Below, piece after piece: positions 9,308 to 17,487 of a stretch of DNA of 64,000 nt. The stretch comes from Dyella sp. EPa41. GTDB taxonomy: Bacteria > Pseudomonadota > Gammaproteobacteria > Xanthomonadales > Rhodanobacteraceae. The stretch spans positions 1-64,000 of the forward strand of contig NZ_BCPR01000016.1 of NCBI RefSeq assembly GCF_016586165.1, written 5' to 3'. The number at the start of each line of letters is the position of its first letter. The first letter of the stretch is position 1. The notes under the pieces were generated by a model. It made no database searches and was not told the DNA's origin. It was given only the letters and a program-made list of their open reading frames with translations. A program made the position numbers and the translations under genes.

Positions 9308-9865
9308 CTAAGAAGCTGTCAGCCGACGACCTGCCACTTTACGTCGGTGGTGGCGGAACACGAGGCGCTCAAGTGCGTCACATGTCACTTCGTCGATGGA
9401 TTCAAAGGCAACAAAAATGTGATCGCCATCACGCTCTTGCACGAGGCGTGCCGGCAATTCGAGGGGCAGCGCGAGGCAGCCGTCGAAGTGCAGCCGGAGC
9501 AGTCCATGCGACTGGCCCGCGGGCCAAAGCGAGGGCGACAGCAGCGCCCCGACGGCGTTGAAGGATACCGTCTGCCGTGGCGGCAGCTCGGTGTCACGGC
9601 GCAGCAATTGGTCCAGCATCGCCATCAATACGTTGAGCTTGCTGTCCAGCCGCAGGATGTCCTGCGACACGGGACCTTCTTCATCCAGCGCCTCCACGCG
9701 ACGCTCGGTGAAAACGGCCAGCGTATTGAGCACGCTGAGATTGCGCTCGCGCATGGCCGACAGCTGGAGATCACCCAGCGGCTGCGGCAACGCCGCGCAG
9801 CTCACGTGCAGTCCGTCTTCGTAGGTAACGCGTTCGGAAAAGGCCAGCCAGGACGGGTCTTGCAT
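9308..9865 (-). CDS. Atypical PilZ-domain (tPilZ-like) c-di-GMP protein
   Basis: The 185-residue product resembles the atypical PilZ proteins of xanthomonads. A first half containing a long predicted helix (about 65-95, QDILRLDSKLNVLMAMLDQL) leads into a small beta domain (about 98-175, with LLRLHFDGCLALPLELPARL). These proteins pack through helical heptads and sit in flagellar clusters, but they often lack the RxxxR and D/NxSxxG c-di-GMP motifs; I see neither clearly here. It follows fliT by 95 bases on the same strand. Direct c-di-GMP binding is therefore uncertain, and a flagellar regulatory role is inferred from position and family. Confidence 0.72.
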   Translation of the reverse strand: MQDPSWLAFSERVTYEDGLHVSCAALPQPLGDLQLSAMRERNLSVLNTLAVFTERRVEALDEEGPVSQDILRLDSKLNVLMAMLDQLLRRDTELPPRQTVSFNAVGALLSPSLWPAGQSHGLLRLHFDGCLALPLELPARLVQERDGDHIFVAFESIDEVTCDALERLVFRHHRRKVAGRRLTAS

Positions 9866-9960
9866 GGGCTCCCCCCATGTTTCTGGACGGGGCTCCGCGA
9901 GCCGCCGCGATATGTAGGGATTATGCGCGCGATCGTCTCAGTGCCGAACAGGCCGTCTTG

Positions 9961-10242
9961 TCAGTCGTTGGCGGTCTGGAGATAGGCGCTGAGCGCGCGA
10001 TGACGCTGCTGGTGCTCGCCGAGCGCCTCGCCCAGGCGCTCGCGCTGCTGCTTCGCCAGTGCCCTTACTTCTTCCGTGTGAACCAGCAAGGCCTTGAAGG
10101 TGGCCAGGGCCGACGGGTCACCGAGCGACAGCCCCGCGATCAGCGGACTGCGTTCGGCCTCCAGCTGCACGACCGCATCCCAGTCGCCGGCGCGCGCGGC
10201 GTCGACCATGCGCGCACTGATGCCCAGAAGCTGGTCGATCAT
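9961..10242 (-). CDS. fliT: FliT-like flagellar chaperone
   Basis: FliT-type proteins are small helical chaperones that hold the cap protein FliD before export and in some species restrain flagellar transcription. The 93-residue product is all helical, with an N-terminal segment like that of FliT (VQLEAERSPLIAGL) and a charged Gln/Arg-rich C-terminal helix. It starts 11 bases after fliS, completing fliD-fliS-fliT. FliT sequences diverge widely, so the symbol rests on size, fold and order. Confidence 0.75.
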   Translation of the reverse strand: MIDQLLGISARMVDAARAGDWDAVVQLEAERSPLIAGLSLGDPSALATFKALLVHTEEVRALAKQQRERLGEALGEHQQRHRALSAYLQTAND

Positions 10243-10253
10243 GCCGTTCGTCC

Positions 10254-10685
10254 TCAGGCCGCCGCGGTCGAGGCGCCGCCTTGCGAAGCCAGGAAGGTGT
10301 CGCGGATCTGGCGCCAGGCATCGCGCACCGGCGTCAGCAGATCGATGGCTTCGTCGATGGCGCGCTCGTCATCGTTGAGCTGGGCATGCAAGAGGCGGCG
10401 GGTCACGTAGTCGTAAAGCGCATCCAGGCGACCGGCCAGTTCGGCGCCGGTCTTGTGGTCGAGGCTGCCGCGCAGTTCGTTGATGATCGCCAGCGCCTTG
10501 CCGAAGTACAGGCCCTTCGCCGGTACGTCGCCGCGGCGGATCGCCCCGCGCGCCTGGTTGATGCGATCGATCGCGCCATCGAACAGCATGCTGGTCAGCT
10601 GGTGGCGGTCGGCGCCCTCGACGCTGCCGCGTGCGCTGTTGTCCTGGTAAACCGCGCTGGCATTGCGCGCATAGCCGTAAGTCAT
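10254..10685 (-). CDS. fliS: Flagellin chaperone FliS
   Basis: FliS binds the C-terminal helix of flagellin, prevents premature polymerisation and hands it to the export gate. The 143-residue product has the characteristic start (YARNASAVYQ) and helical bundle (HQLTSMLFDGAIDRINQARG, about 27-46). The ATG at 10685 has a GGGAAAG ribosome site. An in-frame GTG two codons earlier is the alternative. A short Ala/Ser tail ends the protein. It lies 14 bases after fliD. Confidence 0.93.
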   Translation of the reverse strand: MTYGYARNASAVYQDNSARGSVEGADRHQLTSMLFDGAIDRINQARGAIRRGDVPAKGLYFGKALAIINELRGSLDHKTGAELAGRLDALYDYVTRRLLHAQLNDDERAIDEAIDLLTPVRDAWRQIRDTFLASQGGASTAAA

Positions 10686-10699
10686 GGTCACTTTCCCGT

Positions 10700-12238
10700 T
10701 CAGTTCTTCGAGCTGTTGGAGTTGTTGAGCTGCTCGAGTGCCGTGGTCAGGTAACTGCTGGTGTTGTTGAGCGAGGACATCAGCGTGTCCAGCGCGGTGT
10801 ACTGGCTCTGCAGCTGCTTCTGGTAGGTGGCCATGCGCGCGTTCAACGCGGTCTGCTGCTGGCTCAGCTGGGTCAGCGTGTTGTTGAGGCTGTCCATCCG
10901 GGCCGGGATGATCCCGCCCGTCGCCGTGTACGCGTTGATGGTGCTGTTGAGCTTGGTGCCATAGCCGTTGGTGCCGGCGAAGAGATCCTTGACCGCCGCG
11001 GCGTTGGACTGGAAAGCGGACGCGAGCTTGTCCGTGTCGAGGGCCAGCGTGCCGTCCGCGTTGCGGGTGATGCCGAGGTTGGCCAGCGTGCCGATGCTGT
11101 TGCCCTTCACCGAGCCGCTGAGCACGGAAGCGATGCCGCGCTGGACCGAGGTGAGCGTGGAATCGCCCAGCAGCACGCCGGCCGCGCCGGTGCTCTTGTC
11201 GTAGCTCGACAGCGAGGACACCGTGTTTACGTAGCTGTTGTACGCATCGACCAGGCCCTGGATGGCGTTGGTCGCGGCCGTGTTGTCCTGCGCGACGGTC
11301 AGCGTGTTGGTGCCGGTGCCGGTCAGGTTGAGGGTGACGCCGTCCATCTTGCCCGACACCGAGTTCGATGCGCTGGTCACGTCGATGCCGTCGATGGTGA
11401 GCTTGGCGTCCTGCGCCTCGTTGCTGCCGGCCGTGTCGAGCTTGGTGGCCAGGGCCTGCAGCCCGCCGCTGCTGGTCGCATTGGCGCTCACGCTGAAGCC
11501 GTTGGCCACGCCGGTCTTGCTGGAGCTGAGCACCAGCTGCTGGCCGTTGACACCGTTGACGATGGTGGCGGTCACGCCCGGGTTGGACGAAGAACTGTTG
11601 ATCGACGTGGCGATGTCGGCCAGCGTGTTGGTGGCGGACACCGCCACGTTCATCGTGTTGCTGCCGACCGTGATGCTCAGCGTGCCCTGCCCCACGGCCG
11701 TGCCACTGGCGACGGGATCGCTGGTGCGCTTCTGCGCCGTGGCGAGCTGGCTCACCGCGATGGTGTAGGTGCCCGGGTGCGCGCTGGACAGCGTGCTGGC
11801 GGTGCCGATGCTGGAACTGCCGCCGGTCGCCGTCAGCGTGGCGTTGTAGCTGTTGAACGTGTTGACCGAATTGAGCGTCGCCAGCGCGCTCTGGATGCCA
11901 CCCAACGCGGAGTTCAACGACGACAGGCCGGTGAGCAGGTTGTTGGTCTGCGTCGTGCGCGTGTCGATCTGGTTCTGCGACGCCGCCTTGCGCGCGTTGA
12001 CCAGCGCCGTGACGATCGAGCTCACGTCCAGGCCCGAACCGATGCCGCTGGCGCTGAGAATGCCGCCGCCGGAGCCGCTGCCGGACGAACTGCCCGAGCC
12101 GGTGCCGCTGGCAGACGAACCCGTGCTGGACGAGCCGCCCGTCGAGGAGCCGCCGTTGCTGCCGCCCGTGCTGTTCGCGGTGAGCGTGTTGAGCAGGGAG
12201 CTCAGGCTGTTGCTGCTGGTGGCACTGGTCGTGGTCAT
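10700..12238 (-). CDS. fliD: Flagellar filament cap protein FliD
   Basis: FliD forms the pentameric cap that folds flagellin at the growing filament tip. The start is the ATG at 12238, giving 512 residues; the longer upstream frame is not FliD-like. Canonical FliD begins at GIGSGLDVSSIVTALV, which here occurs only at about residue 65. It is preceded by roughly 60 residues that are mostly Ser, Gly and Thr. The rest is ordinary, with Ser/Thr/Asn-rich D1-D3 domains and a C-terminal coiled segment. The extra N-terminal tract is unusual for a protein whose terminus packs into the cap. It lies downstream of fliC, past a hairpin. Confidence 0.95.
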   Translation of the reverse strand: MTTTSATSSNSLSSLLNTLTANSTGGSNGGSSTGGSSSTGSSASGTGSGSSSGSGSGGGILSASGIGSGLDVSSIVTALVNARKAASQNQIDTRTTQTNNLLTGLSSLNSALGGIQSALATLNSVNTFNSYNATLTATGGSSSIGTASTLSSAHPGTYTIAVSQLATAQKRTSDPVASGTAVGQGTLSITVGSNTMNVAVSATNTLADIATSINSSSSNPGVTATIVNGVNGQQLVLSSSKTGVANGFSVSANATSSGGLQALATKLDTAGSNEAQDAKLTIDGIDVTSASNSVSGKMDGVTLNLTGTGTNTLTVAQDNTAATNAIQGLVDAYNSYVNTVSSLSSYDKSTGAAGVLLGDSTLTSVQRGIASVLSGSVKGNSIGTLANLGITRNADGTLALDTDKLASAFQSNAAAVKDLFAGTNGYGTKLNSTINAYTATGGIIPARMDSLNNTLTQLSQQQTALNARMATYQKQLQSQYTALDTLMSSLNNTSSYLTTALEQLNNSNSSKN

Positions 12239-12341
12239 CGCACTACCTTGTCGGTTCCCGAATGAGCCCGCCTTGCGGCGGCGTGTTCGAGCCCCCGGCA
12301 AAACCCTCGCACGCAAGGACTTTGCCGGCGGCTCCCGTGAT

Positions 12342-12371
12342 ATCGGGCGGATCGGCATCGATCCGCCCGAT
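12342..12371 (-). terminator. Strong hairpin after fliC
   Basis: A perfect 13-bp inverted repeat (ATCGGGCGGATCG and its complement) with a 4-base loop lies 60 bases beyond the fliC stop, before fliD. There is no T-run after it, so it may act as an attenuator or RNA-stabilising stem that keeps flagellin mRNA in excess over fliD rather than as a full terminator. Confidence 0.6.
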
Positions 12372-12429
12372 GGTGTTTCCGGCCGAGGTGGCCGCGACCC
12401 GGGAGAGCCGCGACCGGGGCCTCAGTCCG

Positions 12430-13881
12430 TTACTGCAACAGCTTCAGCACCTGCTGCGGGTTCGAGTTGGCCTGGGCCAGCACCGAGATACCGGCCTGCT
12501 GCAGCACCTGCGCCTTGCTCAGGTTGGCCGTCTCGGCCGCGAAGTCCGCGTCCTGGATGGTCGACTGCGAGGCCTGCAGGTTGGTCGTCTGCGCCGCCAC
12601 CGTGGAGATGGTGGACTGGAAGCGGTTCTGCACCGCACCCAGCTGGGCAGCGAAGTCGCTGACCGTCTTCAGCGCCACGTCGACGCGGGAGATCAGGTCA
12701 TTGGCCTTGTCCACCGTGGACACGCTACCCGTCGACAGCGAACCGCCGACCGTGGCGTCGGTACCCACCGCGTAGGTCGCACCGGCGTTCACGTCCTTGG
12801 CGTTGGCGCCGATCACGCCACCCTTGGTGTCGGCGATCTTCAGGCCAGCACTGGAGTAGAAGTTGATGCCCTTGCCGTCACCGCTGACCGCCGCGCTGAC
12901 GCCGCTGACGCCGGCGGCGTTGATGGCGTCGGACAGGTCCTGCAGCGACTTCACGCCGCTGGTATCGATGGCGGTGCCATTGATCGACAGACCTTCCGAA
13001 GCGATCGTGCCCGCCGTACCGCCGGCCGTGGTCGGCGTCGCGCCGAACAGCGTACCGGTGTCGTTGGTGATCGCCGGAGCAGCCGAAGCCGGCACGCTGG
13101 CGCCCGTCTGCGACGTTTCGGCGATGGACAGACCGTTGGTGGCGTCCCAGCTCACGGCGTAGCCCGAACCCAGCTGGGTCTGCACGTCGGAAGCGAGGGT
13201 GCTCTGGTCGGTGGTGTAGTCCTTGCTCAGCGTGACGGTCTTGCCGTCGACGTCGAACTTGGCGTTGGTGGTGCTGAAGTCAGCCTTGAAGCCCGCGGCC
13301 GAACCGGTCACCGAGGCACCCGTGGCGAACGCGCTGCTGATGTCGCCCGTGGACACTTCCGCCACCTGGCCCATCGCGCTGGACTTCACGCTGGTGCCCA
13401 GGCTCACGCTGATGGTCTGGCCGACGTCGGCGCCGATCTGGAAGCTCTTGGTCTGCATCGAACCGTCGAGCACCTTCGAACCGTTGAAGGTGGTCTGGTT
13501 GGCGATGCGGGTGATTTCCGCCAGACGCTGCTGCACTTCCTGGTCGATCGAGGAACGGTCGGCGTCGGTATAGGTGCCGTTGGCGGACTGCACGGCCAGG
13601 TCACGGATGGCCTGGAGGTTGGAGGTCACCTGGTCCAGCGCGGAGCCGGCGGTCTGCGCCAGGTTGATGGCGTCCGAGGCGTTCGAGCTGGCCTGGCTGA
13701 GGCCACCGATCTGCGTGGTGTAGCGCTGCGAGATGGCGAAGCCGGCGGCGTTGTCGGCGGCGCTGTTGATCTTCAGACCCGAGGACAGACGCGCCGTCGC
13801 CTGCGACAGGGCGTTCTTCGACTTGGTCAGGTTGTTCTGCGCGTTCAGCGACGAGACGTTGGTGTTGATAACGAGAGACAT
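12430..13881 (-). CDS. fliC: Flagellin FliC
   Basis: FliC is the filament subunit. The 483-residue product has the conserved N-terminal D0/D1 region (MSLVINTNVSSLNAQNNL) and the C-terminal one (SKAQVLQQAGISVLAQANSN), flanking a variable Ala/Gly/Thr-rich surface region at about 170-400. It is the only flagellin gene in the window. A sigma-28 promoter lies about 100 bases upstream, and the leader is roughly 90 bases. A strong hairpin follows the gene. The cognate chaperone FliS is two genes downstream. Confidence 0.98.
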   Translation of the reverse strand: MSLVINTNVSSLNAQNNLTKSKNALSQATARLSSGLKINSAADNAAGFAISQRYTTQIGGLSQASSNASDAINLAQTAGSALDQVTSNLQAIRDLAVQSANGTYTDADRSSIDQEVQQRLAEITRIANQTTFNGSKVLDGSMQTKSFQIGADVGQTISVSLGTSVKSSAMGQVAEVSTGDISSAFATGASVTGSAAGFKADFSTTNAKFDVDGKTVTLSKDYTTDQSTLASDVQTQLGSGYAVSWDATNGLSIAETSQTGASVPASAAPAITNDTGTLFGATPTTAGGTAGTIASEGLSINGTAIDTSGVKSLQDLSDAINAAGVSGVSAAVSGDGKGINFYSSAGLKIADTKGGVIGANAKDVNAGATYAVGTDATVGGSLSTGSVSTVDKANDLISRVDVALKTVSDFAAQLGAVQNRFQSTISTVAAQTTNLQASQSTIQDADFAAETANLSKAQVLQQAGISVLAQANSNPQQVLKLLQ

Positions 13882-13977
13882 GGATTTCTCCTGCGTAAAC
13901 CGGTGGCCGGTTTGATTGGCTTTGTTCTTGCCGGCGGCAACGGCCCGTCATGTGCTGTGCCATCCGCCTCAGTGAGT

Positions 13978-14004
13978 TTTTCGGCGCCTTTTCCGATTAC
14001 TTGA
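13978..14004 (-). promoter_or_regulatory. Sigma-28 (FliA) promoter of fliC
   Basis: The minus strand reads TCAAGTAA, then exactly 11 bases, then GCCGAAAA, close to TAAAGTTT-N11-GCCGATAA. It sits about 97 bases before the fliC ATG, in the flgL-fliC gap. This makes fliC a late-class gene controlled through FlgM. Confidence 0.85.
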
Positions 14005-14148
14005 GCCGATTCCCCCATTTCGTGACGGGGCTCACCTTGTGCTGCCAATGCAACCGTGCTTTTCCGCTACGCCGTGCCTCCCGTTCGCTGCCGTTGATCG
14101 CCGTGATATGCCGATGGCCGCACACATGCCGCCATCCTTGCGCGTTGC

Positions 14149-15375
14149 TTACTTGAGATAATTGAACAGGCTCATCGACTTCACCTGCGCAAATACCTGC
14201 TGCGATGCCTGCAGCGCCGCCGATTGAAGCGACAGGTTGCTGATCGCCTTGTAGGGATCGGCGCCTGCCACGTCACTGAGCGCGGACTGGTACGTGACGT
14301 TGAGATCCTGGTACGCACCCTGCTGCTGCGTGAGCGTGTTGAGCCGTCCACCAATGGACACCTGCGTCGCGCTGATCGTCGACTGCGCCTGGTCGATCGA
14401 TTCGATCTGCCGGCTCATCTGGTTCGCCAGCTGCGTATCGGTGGTGCCGCCCTGCAACGCCGAGATCATGTTGCTCAGCGTGGTGAACACATCTTGCTGG
14501 CCGCCGGTCGACACCGACACGGTATCGCCCGCCGCGGGCGTGCCGCTCATCGCGATGTTCATGCCGTTGAAGCTGATTGAGCCGCCATCCTGGTAAGTGC
14601 CGCCGACCGGATTGCCGCTGCCGTCGAGCACCGGATTGCCATTGGCGTCCGCCGCCGTCCAGCTGCCGCCGGTACCGAAGGTGATGGTGTAGCCGCCACC
14701 GCTCGACGCCTTGGTGCTGTTCCACGCGCCGAGGTCGGTAACGCTGTTGGCGCCCACCACCAGCGTGCCGGCATTGGCATTGCCGACGCTGGCGGAGAAC
14801 GAACCATTGCCCGCCGGAATGTTCATGAACAGGCCGGAGCCCGCATCGCCCGTGACCACCTGGAGGCCCGAACCCACCGACGCGTGCTGCGAATCGTCGT
14901 TGCCCACGTAGCCCACCACGCCATTGGCGCCCACCTGGAACGGTGCGCGCGTGGTGCTGGTGCCGGCAAACAACGCATTGCCGTTGCTGTCCGTGGTATT
15001 GGCCAGCTGCACGAGCTGGTCGCGGATCTGGCTGAGCTGGCTGGCAATGCTCTGGCGATCGGAATCACCCAGCGTGCCGTTGATCGCCTGCAAGGCCAGC
15101 GTGCGCGCGCTGTCCAGCACGCTGTTCACCGAGCTGAGCGTGCTCGCTTCGGTGTTGAGGCGCGTGTTCGCGCTGTCGATGTTGCTCGAATACTGCGTGT
15201 TCGCCGCAATCACGTGGCTCAGGCTCACCACCTGCCCCGCACCCGCCGGATCGTCGGACGCGACATTGATGCGCACGCCCGTCGTGACTTCGTTCTGCGT
15301 GGCCGCCAGTGCGCTCTGCTGGTTGAGCATCGTGGCAAGGGACTGCTGGTACATCCAACTGGTCGAGAGGCGCAT
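14149..15375 (-). CDS. flgL: Hook-filament junction protein FlgL (HAP3)
   Basis: FlgL forms the second junction layer between hook and filament. The 408-residue product has a flagellin-like N-terminus (MRLSTSWMYQQSLATMLNQQ) and C-terminal helix (SAALQASQQVFAQVKSMSLF), with a Gly/Ser/Asn-rich central domain. The start was placed at this ATG because the upstream frame runs through a repeat element. That element ends five bases before the ATG, leaving a poor ribosome site (CAGGCTCT). flgL ends the flg operon. Confidence 0.95.
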   Translation of the reverse strand: MRLSTSWMYQQSLATMLNQQSALAATQNEVTTGVRINVASDDPAGAGQVVSLSHVIAANTQYSSNIDSANTRLNTEASTLSSVNSVLDSARTLALQAINGTLGDSDRQSIASQLSQIRDQLVQLANTTDSNGNALFAGTSTTRAPFQVGANGVVGYVGNDDSQHASVGSGLQVVTGDAGSGLFMNIPAGNGSFSASVGNANAGTLVVGANSVTDLGAWNSTKASSGGGYTITFGTGGSWTAADANGNPVLDGSGNPVGGTYQDGGSISFNGMNIAMSGTPAAGDTVSVSTGGQQDVFTTLSNMISALQGGTTDTQLANQMSRQIESIDQAQSTISATQVSIGGRLNTLTQQQGAYQDLNVTYQSALSDVAGADPYKAISNLSLQSAALQASQQVFAQVKSMSLFNYLK

Positions 15376-15379
15376 GGCT

Positions 15380-15590
15380 AGAGCCTGTTCAATGTCTGCA
15401 CGTGGCCCGCGCCGGGATCTGCTTGCGCGCCAGCCAAGGAAGAACGATGGAGCGTGTGTCGACACACGACTGAGTGATGACGACGGATGGTGGACAAACA
15501 GACCCGGCCCGCACGCGGGAAGGCGCCATGGATGGCGCCGGCTTTGAGGGGCGAGCAACGCGGGCTACGTGCAGGCATTGAACAGGCTCT
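15380..15590. repeat. MITE-like palindromic element between flgK and flgL
   Basis: Arms of 32 bp (15380-15411 and 15559-15590; outer part AGAGCCTGTTCAATG) are inverted with two mismatches and enclose about 147 bases. Inside lie a 96-bp hairpin core (15412-15507), related to one at 21434-21528 in the opposite orientation, and a separate 44-bp palindrome. No transposase or gene is encoded. The element fills almost the whole flgK-flgL gap, so the RNA must fold or be cut before flgL is translated. Confidence 0.85.
15512..15555. repeat. 44-bp mini-palindrome, copy 1
   Basis: The stem GGCGCC-ATGGAT-GGCGCC is followed by GGCTTTGAGG. It matches copy 2 (25866-25909) at 38 of 44 positions with no gaps. 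Two of the differences in each stem arm are compensatory (GCGGCC with GGCCGC in copy 2). Confidence 0.8.
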
Positions 15591-15596
15591 TATCCG

Positions 15597-17471
15597 TTAT
15601 CCGTTGATCGCGCTGATCAGGCTGCTGAAGATGCTCTGCGAGGTCGAGATGATCTGCGCCGAGGCCTGGTAGGCCTGCTGGTAGCGCACAAGGCTCGCCG
15701 CCTCCTCGTCGAGGTTCACGCCCGACACGCTCTGCTGCGACGACACGGCCTGGTTGTACAGGCTGGTCTGCGTGGTGAGATTGGTCTGCGCCTGGCTGCC
15801 CACCGTGCCGATGTTGGTGGTCAGCGTGCCGTAGGCAGCCACCACCGATTGCTTGCCGCCGTTGAGGATGCCCTTGTCCGCCAACTGCGCCATGGCCAGC
15901 GCGTTGCTGGTGTCGTTGAGGCCATTGGCATTGATGCCAATGGTGAAGCTGTCGTTCGCGGCCGGCGTGCCGGAAGGCGTCACGCTCCAACCATTGGCGC
16001 TGATGGTCTGCCCCGGCGTGTAGCTGCCGCTGCCAAGCACGTTGCCGCTACCGTCGGTCACCTGATAGCTGCCAGCCGTCGGAAAGCTCAGCGTGGCGTT
16101 GCCGAGCAATGCGGCGTTGGTCGGATCATCCACCGTCACCGCACCGATGCTGCCCGTGCCCGTGTTGGTGCTCGCCGCCTTGGACGTCAGCGCGGCGGCC
16201 GCGGCGATGCCGTTCGGATCGGTCATCGTCAGCGTCAGGCCACTGGCCGCCCCACGCGTAGGCTGGATCTGGAAGCTGTCGCCCTTCTGCGCCGCGCCGG
16301 ACAGGTTGAAGGTCAGGCCATCCGCCGAGTAGGAACCGTCCGGGTTGGCCGTCATCGGCACGCTCTGGCCGGCCGTGGTGGCGAGGTTCCAGTTGCTGCC
16401 GTCGTAGCTGAGCACATAGTCGGACGTGGTGAGCTTCGAGACATCGGTGATGCTGGCCGCGACGCTTGCACTGCCCTTGTTGTTGCCGGCCGCGAGCACC
16501 TTGGGGTCCGGCACGCTGAACATCGCGCCGCCCTGGTTGCCGTTGAGATCCAGGCCCTTGGCCTGTTGCGTGTTGACGCTGCCGGCAAGCGCCACCGCGG
16601 CCTGGCCAAGCTGGTTCTGTACACTGTCCAGCACGCTGCTGCGATAGTCGAGCAACGCGCCCAGCGTGCCGCCGCTGAGCTTGCTGGTGATGTCCGTACC
16701 CGTGGTGTCGAGCACCACCGTGCGCGAGGCATCGTATCTGTCGGTGCCGGTGGACAGCGCGAAGGACTTGTCCCCGCTGACCAGCGCCTGTCCGCTCGAC
16801 GCGTACACGCTGATGGTGCCGTCCGCCTGCGCATAGGTGGACACGCCCAGATATCCCGACAGCGTCTGGATCATGGTGTCGCGCTGATCCAGCAGGTCGT
16901 TGGGGACGTTGGTGCCCGCCTGGTGGATCTTCGCGTTGAGGTCGGCAATGCTGCCGGCCACGCTGTTGATGCTGTCCACCGTGGTGCCGATCTGGCTGTT
17001 CACCTGGCTTTGCTGCGAAGTGAACTGCTGCGCCAGCGTGTTGAACACGGTGACCATGGAACCGGCGCTGCCCAGCAGCGATTGCCGGCTGGATGCCACG
17101 CCCGGCGTATTGGCCACCGTATCGAACGCGCCGTAGAAGCTGTCCAGCGCACTCTGCAGGTTGCCGCTGGCGCTCAGCATGCTGTTGAGCGTCGTGGTCA
17201 GGTTGTTGTACGTGGTGGCGCGCTGCATGCCGGAGTTGCTGCTCCACACCGCGCTGGTCAGGAAGTCGCTATAGGCGCGCTGCACCGACTGCACGTCCAC
17301 GCCACTGCCGATGCTGTAGCGACCGGCGGAGTTCGACATGTTCTCGGTCTGCAGCACGGTCTGCCGGCTGTAACCCGGCGTGTTGACGTTGCTGATGTTG
17401 TTGCCGACCGTGGTCAGCGCCACCTGGGCGGCATTCAGCCCCGAGGCGCCAATGCTGAGAAGGTTGGACAT
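15597..17471 (-). CDS. flgK: Hook-filament junction protein FlgK (HAP1)
   Basis: FlgK is the first junction protein placed on the completed hook. The 624-residue product has the rod/hook-family N-terminus (GNNISNVNTPGYSRQ, about 23-37) and a conserved C-terminal helix (DEEAASLVRYQQAYQASAQI), with a large variable middle. Length is within the family range of about 550-650. The start is 16 bases from the flgJ stop. It is followed by the palindromic element that precedes flgL. Confidence 0.96.
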   Translation of the reverse strand: MSNLLSIGASGLNAAQVALTTVGNNISNVNTPGYSRQTVLQTENMSNSAGRYSIGSGVDVQSVQRAYSDFLTSAVWSSNSGMQRATTYNNLTTTLNSMLSASGNLQSALDSFYGAFDTVANTPGVASSRQSLLGSAGSMVTVFNTLAQQFTSQQSQVNSQIGTTVDSINSVAGSIADLNAKIHQAGTNVPNDLLDQRDTMIQTLSGYLGVSTYAQADGTISVYASSGQALVSGDKSFALSTGTDRYDASRTVVLDTTGTDITSKLSGGTLGALLDYRSSVLDSVQNQLGQAAVALAGSVNTQQAKGLDLNGNQGGAMFSVPDPKVLAAGNNKGSASVAASITDVSKLTTSDYVLSYDGSNWNLATTAGQSVPMTANPDGSYSADGLTFNLSGAAQKGDSFQIQPTRGAASGLTLTMTDPNGIAAAAALTSKAASTNTGTGSIGAVTVDDPTNAALLGNATLSFPTAGSYQVTDGSGNVLGSGSYTPGQTISANGWSVTPSGTPAANDSFTIGINANGLNDTSNALAMAQLADKGILNGGKQSVVAAYGTLTTNIGTVGSQAQTNLTTQTSLYNQAVSSQQSVSGVNLDEEAASLVRYQQAYQASAQIISTSQSIFSSLISAING

Positions 17472-17487
17472 GGATCATTCCCTGACG

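Noticed and set aside
9418-9433. Second CRP-like palindrome TGTGATCGCCATCACG
   Set aside because: It lies within the PilZ-like gene and is explained by coding for a DGDHIF segment, far from the 5' end of any gene.
11690-11720. GTGCCA inside fliD as a sigma-54 promoter
   Set aside because: It is within coding sequence and lacks the -12 element.
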